NCBI RefSeq assembly: GCF_900491745.1
Contig: NZ_UETR01000007.1
Coordinates: 62,001-126,000, forward strand
DNA: 64,000 nt
Origin: Amarolinea aalborgensis
Lineage (GTDB): Bacteria > Chloroflexota > Anaerolineae > SSC4 > Amarolineaceae
Direction of reading: 5' to 3'
In this document: in pieces, positions 32,939 through 42,463 of the stretch
Numbering within the stretch: the stretch's first letter is position 1
Layout of the letters: every line of letters begins with the position of its first letter
Notes under the pieces: model-generated
What the model saw: the letters and a program-made list of their open reading frames with translations, nothing else
What the model was told of the DNA's origin: nothing
Database searches by the model: none
Translations under genes and position numbers: made by a program

Positions 32939-33985
32939 TCAGCGGAAAACCGTGCGGTTTTCTACGCGGTACAACCGGGCGGGAGCTTCTTCCCAGGATC
33001 GCTGGGCATTGAATCGAATCTTTCCTGACACGCCTTGTCGTTCGACCTTACGTAAGGTCGCCAGGACAGTGACGCGCTGCGGCTGCTCGCTGTCCTCGAT
33101 CGCAGTGAGCAGCGTCATGGTCGCATCGTACGCCAAAGCGGCGTATGCGCCGGGGGCGGCGCCTGTTGCGGCTTGATAGGCCTGGCAAAAATCACCTGCC
33201 TGCCCAGCACAATCAGGTAACTGCAGCGATGTCGTCCAGGTCAGGCCGTTGGCAGCATCGCCCGCGCGGGCCGTCACTACGGATTCTGCCACGGACGGCC
33301 CTGCAAAACAGAGTGTAATAGTACGCACACAAGGAGAAATTGTCAACTGGCGGGCTACGGCTTCAGCATCGCCCGTCAAGACGATCACCTGCGCGCCCGC
33401 GGAACCTGCTGCTGGCAGTAAGGCGATCAGGCGCGTGGCCCAAGCCGCGGTTGCGCCTCTGATTTCCACATCGGCGCCAGGTGGCACGGCAGTCAGCAGC
33501 GCCTGCGCCAGCGCGTCATCCCCCGCGAACAAGCGATAGGCGTTTGGCGCCAGCGCCAGGTCTGCGTCCGGCAAGGCCGCGGGAATGATGGCCGCCAGAC
33601 CGGCGCTTTGCAGGGCCGGCGCTGCGGCTTGCGCGGTTTCCGTCTGCCACGGACCGATGATGGCAACAACCCCTGGATCAGCAGCCAGCGCGGCCACCTG
33701 ACGCGCGGCCGTTGCGGGCACGCCATCGTCATTCAGCGCGACCAGCTCGATGCCGTAGCCGGCTGCGCCGCCGGCCGCATTACGCTGCAGCAGGGCCAGC
33801 TTGACCGCGGCCAACACCTCGTATCCCAGCGAGCGATGGACGCCTTCGAACGGCGCGATCAGACCGATTTTCAGTGTCGGACGCGTGGCGGTGCAGCTCG
33901 TGAGCAGCGTCACGCATGCGATCGTCACGAGCCAGCCAGCAAAGCGAAATCGGAGCCAGTGCGCAAGGGAGGAGTTCATGGGCAT
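32939..33985 (-). CDS. Branched-chain amino-acid type substrate-binding lipoprotein
   Basis: 348 residues from the ATG at 33985 (MPMNSSLAHWL); an ATG at 33979 is equally possible. A signal peptide ends at a lipobox LLTSC. The rest is a type I periplasmic-binding fold (LKIGLIAPFEG, GIELVALNDDG, VVAIIGPWQTE, and a C-terminal LATLRKVERQGVSGKIRF). No permease or ATPase genes are adjacent, so it may be an orphan receptor rather than a transporter part. The frame runs further upstream to 34321 but there it only overlaps mltG. Confidence 0.8.
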   Translation of the reverse strand: MPMNSSLAHWLRFRFAGWLVTIACVTLLTSCTATRPTLKIGLIAPFEGVHRSLGYEVLAAVKLALLQRNAAGGAAGYGIELVALNDDGVPATAARQVAALAADPGVVAIIGPWQTETAQAAAPALQSAGLAAIIPAALPDADLALAPNAYRLFAGDDALAQALLTAVPPGADVEIRGATAAWATRLIALLPAAGSAGAQVIVLTGDAEAVARQLTISPCVRTITLCFAGPSVAESVVTARAGDAANGLTWTTSLQLPDCAGQAGDFCQAYQAATGAAPGAYAALAYDATMTLLTAIEDSEQPQRVTVLATLRKVERQGVSGKIRFNAQRSWEEAPARLYRVENRTVFR

Positions 33986-34043
33986 GTTACGGGTTCGGCA
34001 ATGACAAGGCGGGCGGTCGTCGCATGACCGTCCGCCCTGAAGA

Positions 34044-35360
34044 CTACTTGCGATTTTCGTAGGCTTTGACATTGGCGGCGTGTTGTTCAGCGGTGACTGC
34101 AAACACGTGCCCGCCATCGCCCGTGGCCACGAAGTAGAGATATTCCGTCGTCGCCGGGGCGATGACCGCTTCGATCGCCGTGATTCCTGGGCTACAAATC
34201 GGCCCAGGCGGCAAGCCGGTGTAGAGATAGGTGTTATAGGGCGACTGAACGGTCTGGTACTCCTCCAGCAGCACGGGCGACTTCCACCACTGGCCCGTCG
34301 CCGGCTGGTAGCCCATGGCATACTGAACGGTGGGATCAGCGTTCAGCAGCATGCCCTTGGCGACGCGGTTGAGATACACGCTCGCCACGATCGGCCTCTC
34401 GTCGAGGCGCGGGGTCTCGCGTTCCACGATTGCGGCTACGGTCAGCAGTTGATGGAGCGACAGGCCGCGTGTTTGCGCCTGGGCGATCATTTCCGGCGTG
34501 ACCTTGTCCGCGAAATTGTCGAGCATGCGCCCGATCAAGTCTGCCGGCTTGGCGTTTGCTGGCAAGCGGTACGTGTCGGGAAACAGATAGCCTTCGAGGG
34601 ACGCGCCGGGCGGGCGGTTTGCCAGGAAAGGATATGTCTTCGTCAAGCCAATCAGTTTCAGGTCGGTGGTGCGCACCGCGGCCAGGAATGCAGATCCATC
34701 CATGATCTTCTGCTCAGTCAGCAGATCCGCAATCTCTTCGGCCCGCAAGCCTTCGGGAATGGTGACGCTGACTTCGATGAAGCGCGCTTTTTGCAACGCC
34801 GCGGCAATTTCAGGCATCGTCATGGAGGGTGAGAGCAAGAAATCGCCAGCTTCCAGACTCAGATCAATGCGGTTGTAACGCATGTAGAGTCGAAACAGGG
34901 CCTCATCAGTGATGAAACCGGCCTGCAGCAGCCGGTCAGCCACCACGGTGGCCGGCTCGCCAAGGTTGACTGTAAATGGCACCAGGGCGGTGGCCTTGGG
35001 GTTGGCGGGCCGTTCCACATCGGCCTGGCGCATGCGCAGGTAGAAGCCGATGAACGTGTTTTCCAGGTTGTCAAGGCTGAGGGCCTGGCTCAGGCCTTGC
35101 TCGTCAGCCTGAATGAACTGCGCATTGGCGGTCGCTACCTCGGCGTGCAATTGGCTGCGCAGGTGGGTCAGGATCGTCTGGCCGATGAACACAAGCGCAA
35201 TGACAACGCCGGCAAAGCCCAGCAGACGTACGATGTTGCTGACGTTGAGCGCCCGACGCAGTTGATAGCGCCAGTCTCCGCGGCGATGAGCCTGCAATTC
35301 GGCCAATTGACGTTGACGCCGCATGAGCTGCTGACGTTGTAGATTATCTTGATTCGGCAT
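34044..35360 (-). CDS. mltG: Endolytic murein transglycosylase
   Basis: 438 residues. A basic cytoplasmic head and one membrane helix (about 45-66) precede a LysM-like region and the YceG/MltG domain with SLEGYLFPDTYRLP, the catalytic glutamate segment VAAIVERETPR and the NADPTVQYA and PICSPG blocks. It cuts nascent glycan strands and so sets strand length at the cell membrane. It overlaps ruvX by 17 bases. The alaS-ruvX-mltG order is common in bacteria. Confidence 0.93.
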   Translation of the reverse strand: MPNQDNLQRQQLMRRQRQLAELQAHRRGDWRYQLRRALNVSNIVRLLGFAGVVIALVFIGQTILTHLRSQLHAEVATANAQFIQADEQGLSQALSLDNLENTFIGFYLRMRQADVERPANPKATALVPFTVNLGEPATVVADRLLQAGFITDEALFRLYMRYNRIDLSLEAGDFLLSPSMTMPEIAAALQKARFIEVSVTIPEGLRAEEIADLLTEQKIMDGSAFLAAVRTTDLKLIGLTKTYPFLANRPPGASLEGYLFPDTYRLPANAKPADLIGRMLDNFADKVTPEMIAQAQTRGLSLHQLLTVAAIVERETPRLDERPIVASVYLNRVAKGMLLNADPTVQYAMGYQPATGQWWKSPVLLEEYQTVQSPYNTYLYTGLPPGPICSPGITAIEAVIAPATTEYLYFVATGDGGHVFAVTAEQHAANVKAYENRK

Positions 35361-35808
35361 GATTCAAATAGCTCTGTAATATGATGGCCGCGGCCACGGC
35401 ATCTACGCCTGGCGCGTCTCGCCGGCGGCGTCCCATGGCGCGCAGGCGCTCTTCCGCTTCGAAGGTCGAGAGACGCTCGTCCCAAAGCATCACCGGCACG
35501 GGTACCACGGCGGCCAGGCGCTGCGCGTAGCGTTCGGTCTGTTGAGCCTGTGGTCCCACCGTGCCGTCATCGTTGAGCGGATAGCCCACCAGGAGCCCTA
35601 CGGCCCGTTGTTCTGCGAGCAGGCGTATGACGCGCGCTTGATCTTCCGCGCGCGCGCCGCGTTCAAAAACGGTCAGCGGGCGGGTCAGCATCCCCCGCTC
35701 ATCGCACACCGCCACGCCCACGCGGCGGTCGCCCACATCCAGGGCCAGCACGCGGCCGACCGGTAAGGCTTGCGCCAGGATGGCGCGGGGCGCTTCGTCT
35801 GTTGCCAT
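35344..35808 (-). CDS. ruvX: RuvX/YqgF RNase-H-fold nuclease
   Basis: 154 residues from the ATG at 35808, behind AAGGAAA. Motifs: VLALDVGDRRVGVAV (first aspartate), VGYPLNDDGTVGP, LWDERLSTFEAEERL, and the C-terminal DAVAAAIILQSYL aspartate. It acts as a putative pre-16S rRNA processing nuclease. Translationally coupled to mltG. Confidence 0.92.
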   Translation of the reverse strand: MATDEAPRAILAQALPVGRVLALDVGDRRVGVAVCDERGMLTRPLTVFERGARAEDQARVIRLLAEQRAVGLLVGYPLNDDGTVGPQAQQTERYAQRLAAVVPVPVMLWDERLSTFEAEERLRAMGRRRRDAPGVDAVAAAIILQSYLNHAESR

Positions 35809-35851
35809 GACATTTCCTTCAGTTGCCCGGCTCGATTGCACGATGATCCCA

Positions 35852-37441
35852 TCAGTTGCTGGCCAGGGCATGGGCATAGTCCACCTGGACATGCACGCGG
35901 AAGGGGATCGCCGGCAAATGCCCGAGCCAGTTTGGCTCCACGGTGATGCGCGGCGCTTCTTCCAACTTCCACTCGCGCATCAGCAGTTCGGTGGCGGCCG
36001 CGGGCGTCAACCCGGCCACGGCGGCGCGAATGCGCGCCTGATCGAGATCTCCCACCACCACGCCCGAAGCCGTCACGTTGAACGTCACGACCTTGAGGGT
36101 GTTTTCCTCCAGGACAGTGAAATTGCTCGTGTTGTACTGAACCGAGTTTGCCAGCAGGTGGCTGCCGGGCGTCATTTGCCCTTGCAGGGCGCGCAGGGCC
36201 AACGTCTTGCCGCCCTGATCGTTCACGGCAATGGCGCGAGCCAGGATGCGCATGGTGACACCCAGGGTATCCCTGGCTTCGTCTGTAAACGAGTCGAAAA
36301 CCAGAGACATGACGAAAGTCTCAACGGATTCGGGCGGCACAAATTCGCCCTCTTTCAACTCCTCGCTCAAGCGCTGGTAGGCTTTCTGTTCCAACTGCTG
36401 CTGCAAGGTCACACGCAAGCGCTCTTTGTCAGCCGCAGTCACGGTGCCGCCCTGGCGCACGGTGCCGCCGCCCAGGCCGCGCTGGTTGATGACCCGCAAG
36501 CTAACGCCCAGACCACCATCAATACGGCTGATCGCGCCCGCGGCGACGTTGCCGGACGGGCCGGGGTCCACGGCTTGCACCGCGACCGTGGCTTGCGCGC
36601 CCACAGCCCCGCCGACGGTCACATCGGACAGGGTCTTGAAACGGACGTTGCTGCCCGAGGAGGTGCGCACGATGGTGCCCGCTGGTACGACGACCGACTG
36701 GCTGCGCAGGTTGACGAACGTGACGCTGCCCGATGCTGCCTGGTCTGGCACATCGCGCTTCCCCGTCGTGGGCGCCTTGCGCGACTCTTCCACGAGAACC
36801 TCGATCCGTCGCGCTGGCACCAGGTTGTTCGTGAAGTCCACTTGTTCCGTAGCCGCACTGGCGCGCACGTTAATGCTGGCGATGACCGACTGCCGCGAGG
36901 GGATGACGGTTACCGTGCCAACTGGGATCGTCAGGAGCACCGCGCCGATCACGGCGACGCCCAGGATGCCGATAAAAAGGAACATGCCTGCTGCGCGCAG
37001 CCAGGGGGCGCCGTCGCGGCGCGCGCTGATCGCCAGGATTTGGCGGTTGCGCGCGCGCGCCGCGCTCCGCTGCTGACGCCAGGTGAGCCAACGCTTGGCT
37101 GCGCGCGCCGGCGGCATGGCCGACTGATCACGTGCGGGCGCGGCCAGGCGCAAGGGCGGCTGGGGCCATGTTTCGGCCGCAGCCGCCTGTTCCAACCGCG
37201 GAAACACGGGCAGCCCACACGCACGGCCTGCGTCTTGTGTGGGCAGATGACGCGTCACCAACGCTAATTCGACGCCCTGACGTTGTCCCTGGCGCATGAG
37301 CAGGTCGAGGCGCACGGAATTCGCCAGTTGATGCGCGCCGTCCGCCACGACCAAAGCGACACGTCCGCCATGGATGGCCTCCAGTCGCTGCTGCAGCGTC
37401 GCGATTTTGTCGTCAGGGAGAACTGAAATCGTCTCGATCAT
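35852..37441 (-). CDS. Baseplate-J-like single-pass membrane protein
   Basis: 529 residues from the ATG at 37441. The N-terminal ~180 residues are cytoplasmic with a Pro/Ala/Arg-rich stretch, and one membrane helix lies near 155-180. The outside part has long beta-rich repeats (ASGSVTFVNLRSQSVVVPAGTIV, AVDPGPSGNVAAGAI) that recall baseplate J/gp47 and VgrG-like beta folds. No other phage-tail gene is nearby, so this is probably a host envelope protein with that fold. Starts 14 bases after the alaS stop. Confidence 0.5.
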   Translation of the reverse strand: MIETISVLPDDKIATLQQRLEAIHGGRVALVVADGAHQLANSVRLDLLMRQGQRQGVELALVTRHLPTQDAGRACGLPVFPRLEQAAAAETWPQPPLRLAAPARDQSAMPPARAAKRWLTWRQQRSAARARNRQILAISARRDGAPWLRAAGMFLFIGILGVAVIGAVLLTIPVGTVTVIPSRQSVIASINVRASAATEQVDFTNNLVPARRIEVLVEESRKAPTTGKRDVPDQAASGSVTFVNLRSQSVVVPAGTIVRTSSGSNVRFKTLSDVTVGGAVGAQATVAVQAVDPGPSGNVAAGAISRIDGGLGVSLRVINQRGLGGGTVRQGGTVTAADKERLRVTLQQQLEQKAYQRLSEELKEGEFVPPESVETFVMSLVFDSFTDEARDTLGVTMRILARAIAVNDQGGKTLALRALQGQMTPGSHLLANSVQYNTSNFTVLEENTLKVVTFNVTASGVVVGDLDQARIRAAVAGLTPAAATELLMREWKLEEAPRITVEPNWLGHLPAIPFRVHVQVDYAHALASN

Positions 37442-37455
37442 GCTTATGGATTCGC

Positions 37456-40140
37456 TCAACTCAACTTTGTCTTGACCCAGGGCAGCACCAAGGCCAGCGC
37501 GTCCGGCAGCTTGCTGGCATCCTTGCCGCCGGCCTGCGCCAGGGTGGGACGCCCACCGCCGCCGCCGCCGATCACCGGCGCAATGGCGCGGATGATTTGT
37601 GCAGCATCTACGCCGCGCGCAGCCAGATCAGCCGTCACGGCCGCGAGCAGGTTCGGGCGACCGCTCAACGTCGCGCCCAGTACAACGACCGACGGGCCGA
37701 GGCGGTCGCGCAGCCAATCGCTCATCTGGCGCAGGGTGTCTATGTCGGACACCGCGACTTGCGCGGCCACGACGGCCGCGCCGTTGACGGCGGTTGCTTG
37801 GGTGAGAATCTGCTCGATATCGCGCCTGGCGATCTGTTGGCGCAGGCGCGCAACTTCACGCTGCAAATCTTGCACGGTTTGCTGCACATCGGCCGCTTTG
37901 GTTTCCACGGCTTCTTCGTTGGCGCCCAAGATGCCGGCTGTGTGACGCAAGGCCATCATACGCTGCTGTGCATACTTCTGGCTGCCGCGGCCCGTCAGCG
38001 CCTCGATGCGCCGAATGCCTGAGCCAATGCTGGCTTCACTGACAATGGTGAACAGCCCGATGATGCCAGTCTCCGGCAGGTGCGTGCCGCCGCACAGCTC
38101 CTTGCTGACGGCCGTGTCCGGCGTTTGCCCGATGCGAATCATGCGCACCTCGTCGCCGTACTTTTCACCAAACAGCGCCATCGCGCCTGCACTAACAGCC
38201 TCCTTGTAGGTAGTCACCGTGGCCGTCACCGGGTAATTGGTCAGGATGGCATCGTTGACGCCCTGCTCGATGCGCAGGCGCTCGTCCTCACTCAACGCGG
38301 CGTTGTGCGTAAAGTCAAAGCGCAGACGATCCGGCGCGACCAGGGAGCCGGCCTGGTGGACATGCGTGCCCAACACCTGACGCAGCTGCGCGTGCAGGAG
38401 ATGGGTCGCCGTGTGATTGCGCATGATATCCAGCCGTCGTTCTTCATCAATGCTGACCAGCGCGCGCACGCCCACGTTGACCGCGCCCACCAGCACTTGC
38501 CCAACATGCACAGTCAGCCCAGGCACTGGACGGCGCACGTCGTTGACCTGCACCTGCCACGCACCGTCATCTGCGCTGATCCAACCGGTGTCGCTGACCT
38601 GGCCGCCCTGCTCGACGTAGAACGGGGTGGCCGGCGCAACGACCTCAACGTTCTCCCCGGCTTGCGCGCTGTTCACCGCCTGGCCGTTGACAAACAAGCC
38701 GGCCACATACGTTGGCACGCGCGTCGTTTCATAGTAAAGATGCTCCACGCCCTGGCTGTCTAAGACGGCTTCTTCGCGCAGGTGTTCCAGCAGATCAACG
38801 TAGCCCTGCAGCGCGGCATTATCGGCCGCGACGAAGCGCGTTGCGCTGCGTGCGCGTTCCTTTTGGTCACGCATGGCCTGCTGGAAACCGCGCTCGTCCA
38901 CACTGAAACCGGCATCGTTGGCCGCGTCGCGCGTCAGGTCCAGCGGAAAGCCGAAGGTGTCATACAACTTGAAGGCTTCGTCTCCGGGCACCAGGCGGCT
39001 GGCTGCCACGTCGGGGCGGGTCATGATCTCTTGCAGCAGTTCCTCGCCGGTAACTAACGTGCGGCGGAAGCGCTCTTCCTCCAGGCGCACCACGCGCAGG
39101 ATGAAATCGCGCCGATCCAGCAGCTCGCGGTAATGCGGCCCCATCGTCTGGATGACCACATCCACGGTGTCGGCCAGGAAAGGCTGCTGAAAGCCGAGCT
39201 TCACCCCAAAGCGCGCCGCGCGGCGCAGGAGCATGCGCAGAACGTAGCTGCGCCCCGCGTTGCCGGGCAGCACGCCGTCGCCGACCAGGAACGCAATTGC
39301 GCGGCTGTGGTCGGCAATCACGCGGTAGCTGACGTATTTCTGCGCGCGTTCCTCCGCGCTGTGATGCAGCGCCGCTTGCACCTGATCGAAAATCGGCTGG
39401 AAGAGATCGGTGTCATAGGTATTTTGCTTGCCCTGCAGCACCAGGCACAACCGCTCGAAACCCATGCCGGTGTCAACGCTCGGCCGCGGCAGCGGCGTCA
39501 ACGCGCCCTGGCTGTCGCGATTGTACTGCATGAAGACCAGGTTCCAGATTTCGATGTAATCATCGTCTACGTTGACGCCCGCGGCCGTCTGCTGCGTCAG
39601 GTCACCCAGGTAGTAGTGAATCTCAGAGCAGGGTCCGCACGGCCCGGTGTCGCCCATGGACCAGAAATTGTCTTTCTCGTCGAAGCGCAGCACGCGGTCG
39701 GGCGCCGCGCCGGTCTCCACCCACAACCGCGCCGCCTCGTCGTCCGTGCGATAAACGGTGAACCAGAGGCGGTTGATGTCCAGACCCAGTTCCGTGACCA
39801 GGAAGCGCCAGGCAAAGGCGATCGCCTCTTTCTTGAAGTAATCGCCAAAGGAAAAATTGCCGAGCATTTCAAAGAATGTGTGGTGACGCGGCGATGGGCC
39901 GACATTTTCCAGGTCGTTGTGTTTGCCGGAGACGCGCATGACTTTCTGCGCGGTCACCGCGCGGCGGTAGGGCCGCTTCTCCGTGCCGAGAAAGGTGTCT
40001 TTGAACTGCACCATGCCGGCATTGGTGAAGAGCAGCGTGGGGTCGCCCACCGGCACCAGCGACGAACTAGGCACCAGGGTATGGTCGTTTGCCACAAAGA
40101 AATCAATGAATTTTTGCCTGATCTCGAAACTCGTCAACAT
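37456..40140 (-). CDS. alaS: Alanine-tRNA ligase
   Basis: 894 residues from the ATG at 40140, behind GGAGGG. The frame continues upstream but only through the T-box leader. Aminoacylation core: FTNAGMVQFKDTFLG, RVSGKHNDLENVG, HHTFFEMLGNFSFGDYFKKEA (in part) and DTGMGFERL. Editing domain: NHTATHLLHAQL and CGGTHLPETG. C-terminal glycine-rich GGGGGGRPTLAQAGG of the C-Ala region. Regulated by an upstream alanine T-box. Confidence 0.97.
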   Translation of the reverse strand: MLTSFEIRQKFIDFFVANDHTLVPSSSLVPVGDPTLLFTNAGMVQFKDTFLGTEKRPYRRAVTAQKVMRVSGKHNDLENVGPSPRHHTFFEMLGNFSFGDYFKKEAIAFAWRFLVTELGLDINRLWFTVYRTDDEAARLWVETGAAPDRVLRFDEKDNFWSMGDTGPCGPCSEIHYYLGDLTQQTAAGVNVDDDYIEIWNLVFMQYNRDSQGALTPLPRPSVDTGMGFERLCLVLQGKQNTYDTDLFQPIFDQVQAALHHSAEERAQKYVSYRVIADHSRAIAFLVGDGVLPGNAGRSYVLRMLLRRAARFGVKLGFQQPFLADTVDVVIQTMGPHYRELLDRRDFILRVVRLEEERFRRTLVTGEELLQEIMTRPDVAASRLVPGDEAFKLYDTFGFPLDLTRDAANDAGFSVDERGFQQAMRDQKERARSATRFVAADNAALQGYVDLLEHLREEAVLDSQGVEHLYYETTRVPTYVAGLFVNGQAVNSAQAGENVEVVAPATPFYVEQGGQVSDTGWISADDGAWQVQVNDVRRPVPGLTVHVGQVLVGAVNVGVRALVSIDEERRLDIMRNHTATHLLHAQLRQVLGTHVHQAGSLVAPDRLRFDFTHNAALSEDERLRIEQGVNDAILTNYPVTATVTTYKEAVSAGAMALFGEKYGDEVRMIRIGQTPDTAVSKELCGGTHLPETGIIGLFTIVSEASIGSGIRRIEALTGRGSQKYAQQRMMALRHTAGILGANEEAVETKAADVQQTVQDLQREVARLRQQIARRDIEQILTQATAVNGAAVVAAQVAVSDIDTLRQMSDWLRDRLGPSVVVLGATLSGRPNLLAAVTADLAARGVDAAQIIRAIAPVIGGGGGGRPTLAQAGGKDASKLPDALALVLPWVKTKLS

Positions 40141-40169
40141 CGTCAGCCCTCCATTCCAGCAAATCCAAC

Positions 40170-40420
40170 AAAAAAGCTCGCCCTGACAAGGACGAGCGCA
40201 ATGACCCGTGGTACCACCTTTGTTGAGCGCCAGCGCGCTCCGCTTCACGCCCTGGTAACGGTGGGATGCCGGCGACCCATACTCACGGCCCAAGCGCCGC
40301 TTTTACGGTCGCGTCTCAGGAGGGGCTGGCAGTTCAGGATAACACCGGTCTTGCACCATCACCGGCTCGCTGTGGTCAGGGCCTGCCCTGCGCGTCTCCG
40401 TCACAGACATTGAATTATCG
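40170..40420 (-). promoter_or_regulatory. T-box leader (alanine) with terminator
   Basis: Minus-strand leader between promoter and alaS. The T-box core AAAGGTGGTACCACGG lies at 40206-40221, followed by a terminator stem GCTCGTCC (40190-40197) with GGGCGAGC (40176-40183) and six T's (40170-40175). The 5' part has a Stem I-like GGTGATGGTGCAAGACCGG. A GCC codon in the likely specifier region fits alanine, though I cannot fix its exact place. Uncharged tRNA-Ala should stabilise the antiterminator and allow alaS transcription. Confidence 0.9.
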
Positions 40421-40426
40421 TGCATG

Positions 40427-40455
40427 ATTGTAACATCACCGGCGAGGGTTGTCAA
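40427..40455 (-). promoter_or_regulatory. Promoter of the alaS T-box transcript
   Basis: Perfect TTGACA (40450-40455) and TACAAT (40427-40432), 17-bp spacer, minus strand. Confidence 0.88.
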
Positions 40456-40613
40456 AAACAACCACTTTCAGCCCTTGTCATGCTCTGCGCACTGGCTGTC
40501 GTGTTGTCTTCCTCATGATCGCCGCATGGCTTCTTAACAAGTTCTAAAAATCTTCCTGCTATGATCGCTGCATGACGTAGAATACTACGCATGAAACAAG
40601 AAGGGAATCAATC

Positions 40614-41198
40614 ATGTCACGTTTCTGGATTTTGACCGCCATGGCGGCGCTGCTGGCGCTCTCCCTGGTTGGCTGCGGATCAAGCGCAACCAACGCGCCC
40701 GCATCTGTGATCGTCACGAATACGCCGGCTGCTGCGAGCCAGGCTACGCCGACCGCCGCAAGCCAGGCTACCCCAGCCGCTGCGAGCCAGGCTACGCCGA
40801 CCACGCCCGCCGCCGAGGCCGCGGCCGCCAAACTCAATCTCAATACCGCGTCGAGCGACGAACTCCTGGCGGGCGTGCCTGGTGCGGGCAGCCGCATGGT
40901 GCGCGAGTTCCTGGAATACCGGCCCTATGCCAGCATCCTACAGTTCAGGCAGGAACTGGGCAAATACATCAGCGCCGAGCAGATTGCCGCCTATGAACAG
41001 TACGTCTACGTTCCGATTGCGGTCAACACGGCGGATGCGGCGACCTTGCAGCAGATTCCGGGGTTGGATGCTGCCGCGGCGGCTGCGCTGATTGCGGCCC
41101 GGCCCTACGCCTCCCACGCGGACTTCCTGGCCAAACTGGCCGGCTATGTCTCTGAGACACAACTGGCTGCGGCCAGCGCCTATCTGAGCGCCCCATGA
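40614..41198 (+). CDS. Lipoprotein with ComEA-like helix-hairpin-helix repeats
   Basis: 194 residues. Signal peptide with lipobox LVGC near residue 22, then an Ala/Ser/Gln/Thr spacer containing ASQATP three times, then two helix-hairpin-helix units (LNLNTASSDELLAGVPGAG and VNTADAATLQQIPGLD). ComEA-type repeats bind double-stranded DNA on the outer face of the membrane in natural transformation. No other competence genes are nearby, so the role is open. Overlaps the next gene by 4 bases. Confidence 0.75.
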   Translation: MSRFWILTAMAALLALSLVGCGSSATNAPASVIVTNTPAAASQATPTAASQATPAAASQATPTTPAAEAAAAKLNLNTASSDELLAGVPGAGSRMVREFLEYRPYASILQFRQELGKYISAEQIAAYEQYVYVPIAVNTADAATLQQIPGLDAAAAAALIAARPYASHADFLAKLAGYVSETQLAAASAYLSAP

Positions 41199-41647
41199 GC
41201 GCTGACGCTGTTCTGGCCCGCCTGCGCCGCTTTCTGCTACTGCTCTCCGGCCTGCTGCTGGCGGCCACGGTGGTGGAATTGATCTTCATCGGTCATACCG
41301 ATGGGATTCAACTGCTGCCGTTTGGCCTGTGCGCGCTTGGTTTGATTGCCGTTGTCTTGGCCTGGCGACGACCGGAGAGGCGAGTGCTGATGGCGTTGCG
41401 CGTCTGCATGGCGCCGGTAGCCCTCGGCAGTCTGATTGGCGTCTATGAGCACATCGCAGGTAACATCGGCCTGCTGTTGGAGGTCACGCCGAACGCGACC
41501 ACGGGCAAGATCATCACCAAAGCCTTAGGCGGCGCCAACCCCCTCCTGGCGCCCGGCATGTTGGCGCTCGCGGCGGTGCTGGCCGTGGCTGCCACCTACT
41601 ACCACCCATCGCTGGCCGATGCAAAGGGCGCCAGCGTGCGGAAATAG
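41195..41647 (+). CDS. Small integral membrane protein
   Basis: 150 residues with about four hydrophobic helices (residues ~10-30, 35-55, 65-85, 110-135). No motif recognised. Coupled to the helix-hairpin-helix lipoprotein by an ATGA overlap, so the two probably work together. Confidence 0.6.
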   Translation: MSADAVLARLRRFLLLLSGLLLAATVVELIFIGHTDGIQLLPFGLCALGLIAVVLAWRRPERRVLMALRVCMAPVALGSLIGVYEHIAGNIGLLLEVTPNATTGKIITKALGGANPLLAPGMLALAAVLAVAATYYHPSLADAKGASVRK

Positions 41648-41678
41648 CGAACGAATGATGCACGAGCCGCCGCCTGGT

Positions 41679-41707
41679 TTGTCGCCAGCGGCGGTTCGGG
41701 CGATAAT
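41679..41707 (+). promoter_or_regulatory. Candidate promoter of the two-component operon
   Basis: TTGTCG (41679-41684) and GATAAT (41702-41707), 17-bp spacer, 10 bases before the start codon; the transcript would have almost no leader. Confidence 0.5.
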
Positions 41708-41716
41708 GCAAGCACT

Positions 41717-42430
41717 ATGCCACAAACGATTTTATTGGTTGATGATGAAGCCCGGTTGCGCGCCATGCTGCGCGTTTACCTGGAGCAGGAAGGCTACCGC
41801 GTGGTCGAAGCTGGTCATGGCCGCGATGCGCTGTACGTCGCGCGCCACGAAAAACCCGATCTGATTATCCTCGACTTGATGATGCCAGAGATGGGCGGCT
41901 ACGAGTTCATGCGGGTCTTTGCCAAAGAGGCGAACACGCCCGTCATCATGCTCACGGCCAAGGTGGAGGACACGGACAAGATCCTGGGCCTGGAGTTGGG
42001 CGCGGATGATTATGTGACCAAACCGTTCAATGTGCGCGAGTTGATCGCGCGCGTGCACGCGGTGCTGCGACGGCTGCAAAAATCACAGGCCGAGCCGGAC
42101 ATCCTGCGGGTGGCTGATGTCACCCTCGATCGCACCGCCTGCACCGTCAAAGTGGGCGAGCGTTACGTTGATCTGACTCCATCGGAGTTTGGGCTGTTGG
42201 CCGCGCTGATGGCCGCGCCTGGCAGGGTCTTCTCGCGACTGGATTTGCTCGACCTGGTCTCAGGCGATGCGTACGAAGGTTACGAACGCACGATTGATGT
42301 GCACGTGCGCAACCTGCGCACCAAAATCGAACCGGACCCCCGCCGTCCCAGATACGTGGAAACGGTATACGGCATGGGCTATCGTTTTGCACCCGAACGC
42401 CCGCCCGGTTCGGCTGAAAATCAGCCGTAG
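41717..42430 (+). CDS. OmpR/PhoB-family response regulator
   Basis: 237 residues. The receiver domain has the phospho-aspartate D53 (LIILDLMMPEMGG), an acidic DDE near residue 8, T81 and K103-type residues in MLTAK and YVTKPF. The C-terminal winged helix (TPSEFGLLAALMAAPGRVFSRLDLL) binds DNA. Directly followed by its probable histidine kinase. Confidence 0.92.
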   Translation: MPQTILLVDDEARLRAMLRVYLEQEGYRVVEAGHGRDALYVARHEKPDLIILDLMMPEMGGYEFMRVFAKEANTPVIMLTAKVEDTDKILGLELGADDYVTKPFNVRELIARVHAVLRRLQKSQAEPDILRVADVTLDRTACTVKVGERYVDLTPSEFGLLAALMAAPGRVFSRLDLLDLVSGDAYEGYERTIDVHVRNLRTKIEPDPRRPRYVETVYGMGYRFAPERPPGSAENQP

Positions 42431-42463
42431 CGCGGCGCTACTCGCACAGGATTCGGACTGCTG

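Noticed and set aside
33986..34321. Longer start for the substrate-binding lipoprotein
   Set aside because: The extra 112 codons overlap mltG and lack a signal peptide; the lipobox fits only the start at 33985 or 33979.
35852..37441. Phage or contractile injection module
   Set aside because: Only a single baseplate-J-like protein with a membrane helix; no sheath, tube or other tail genes around.
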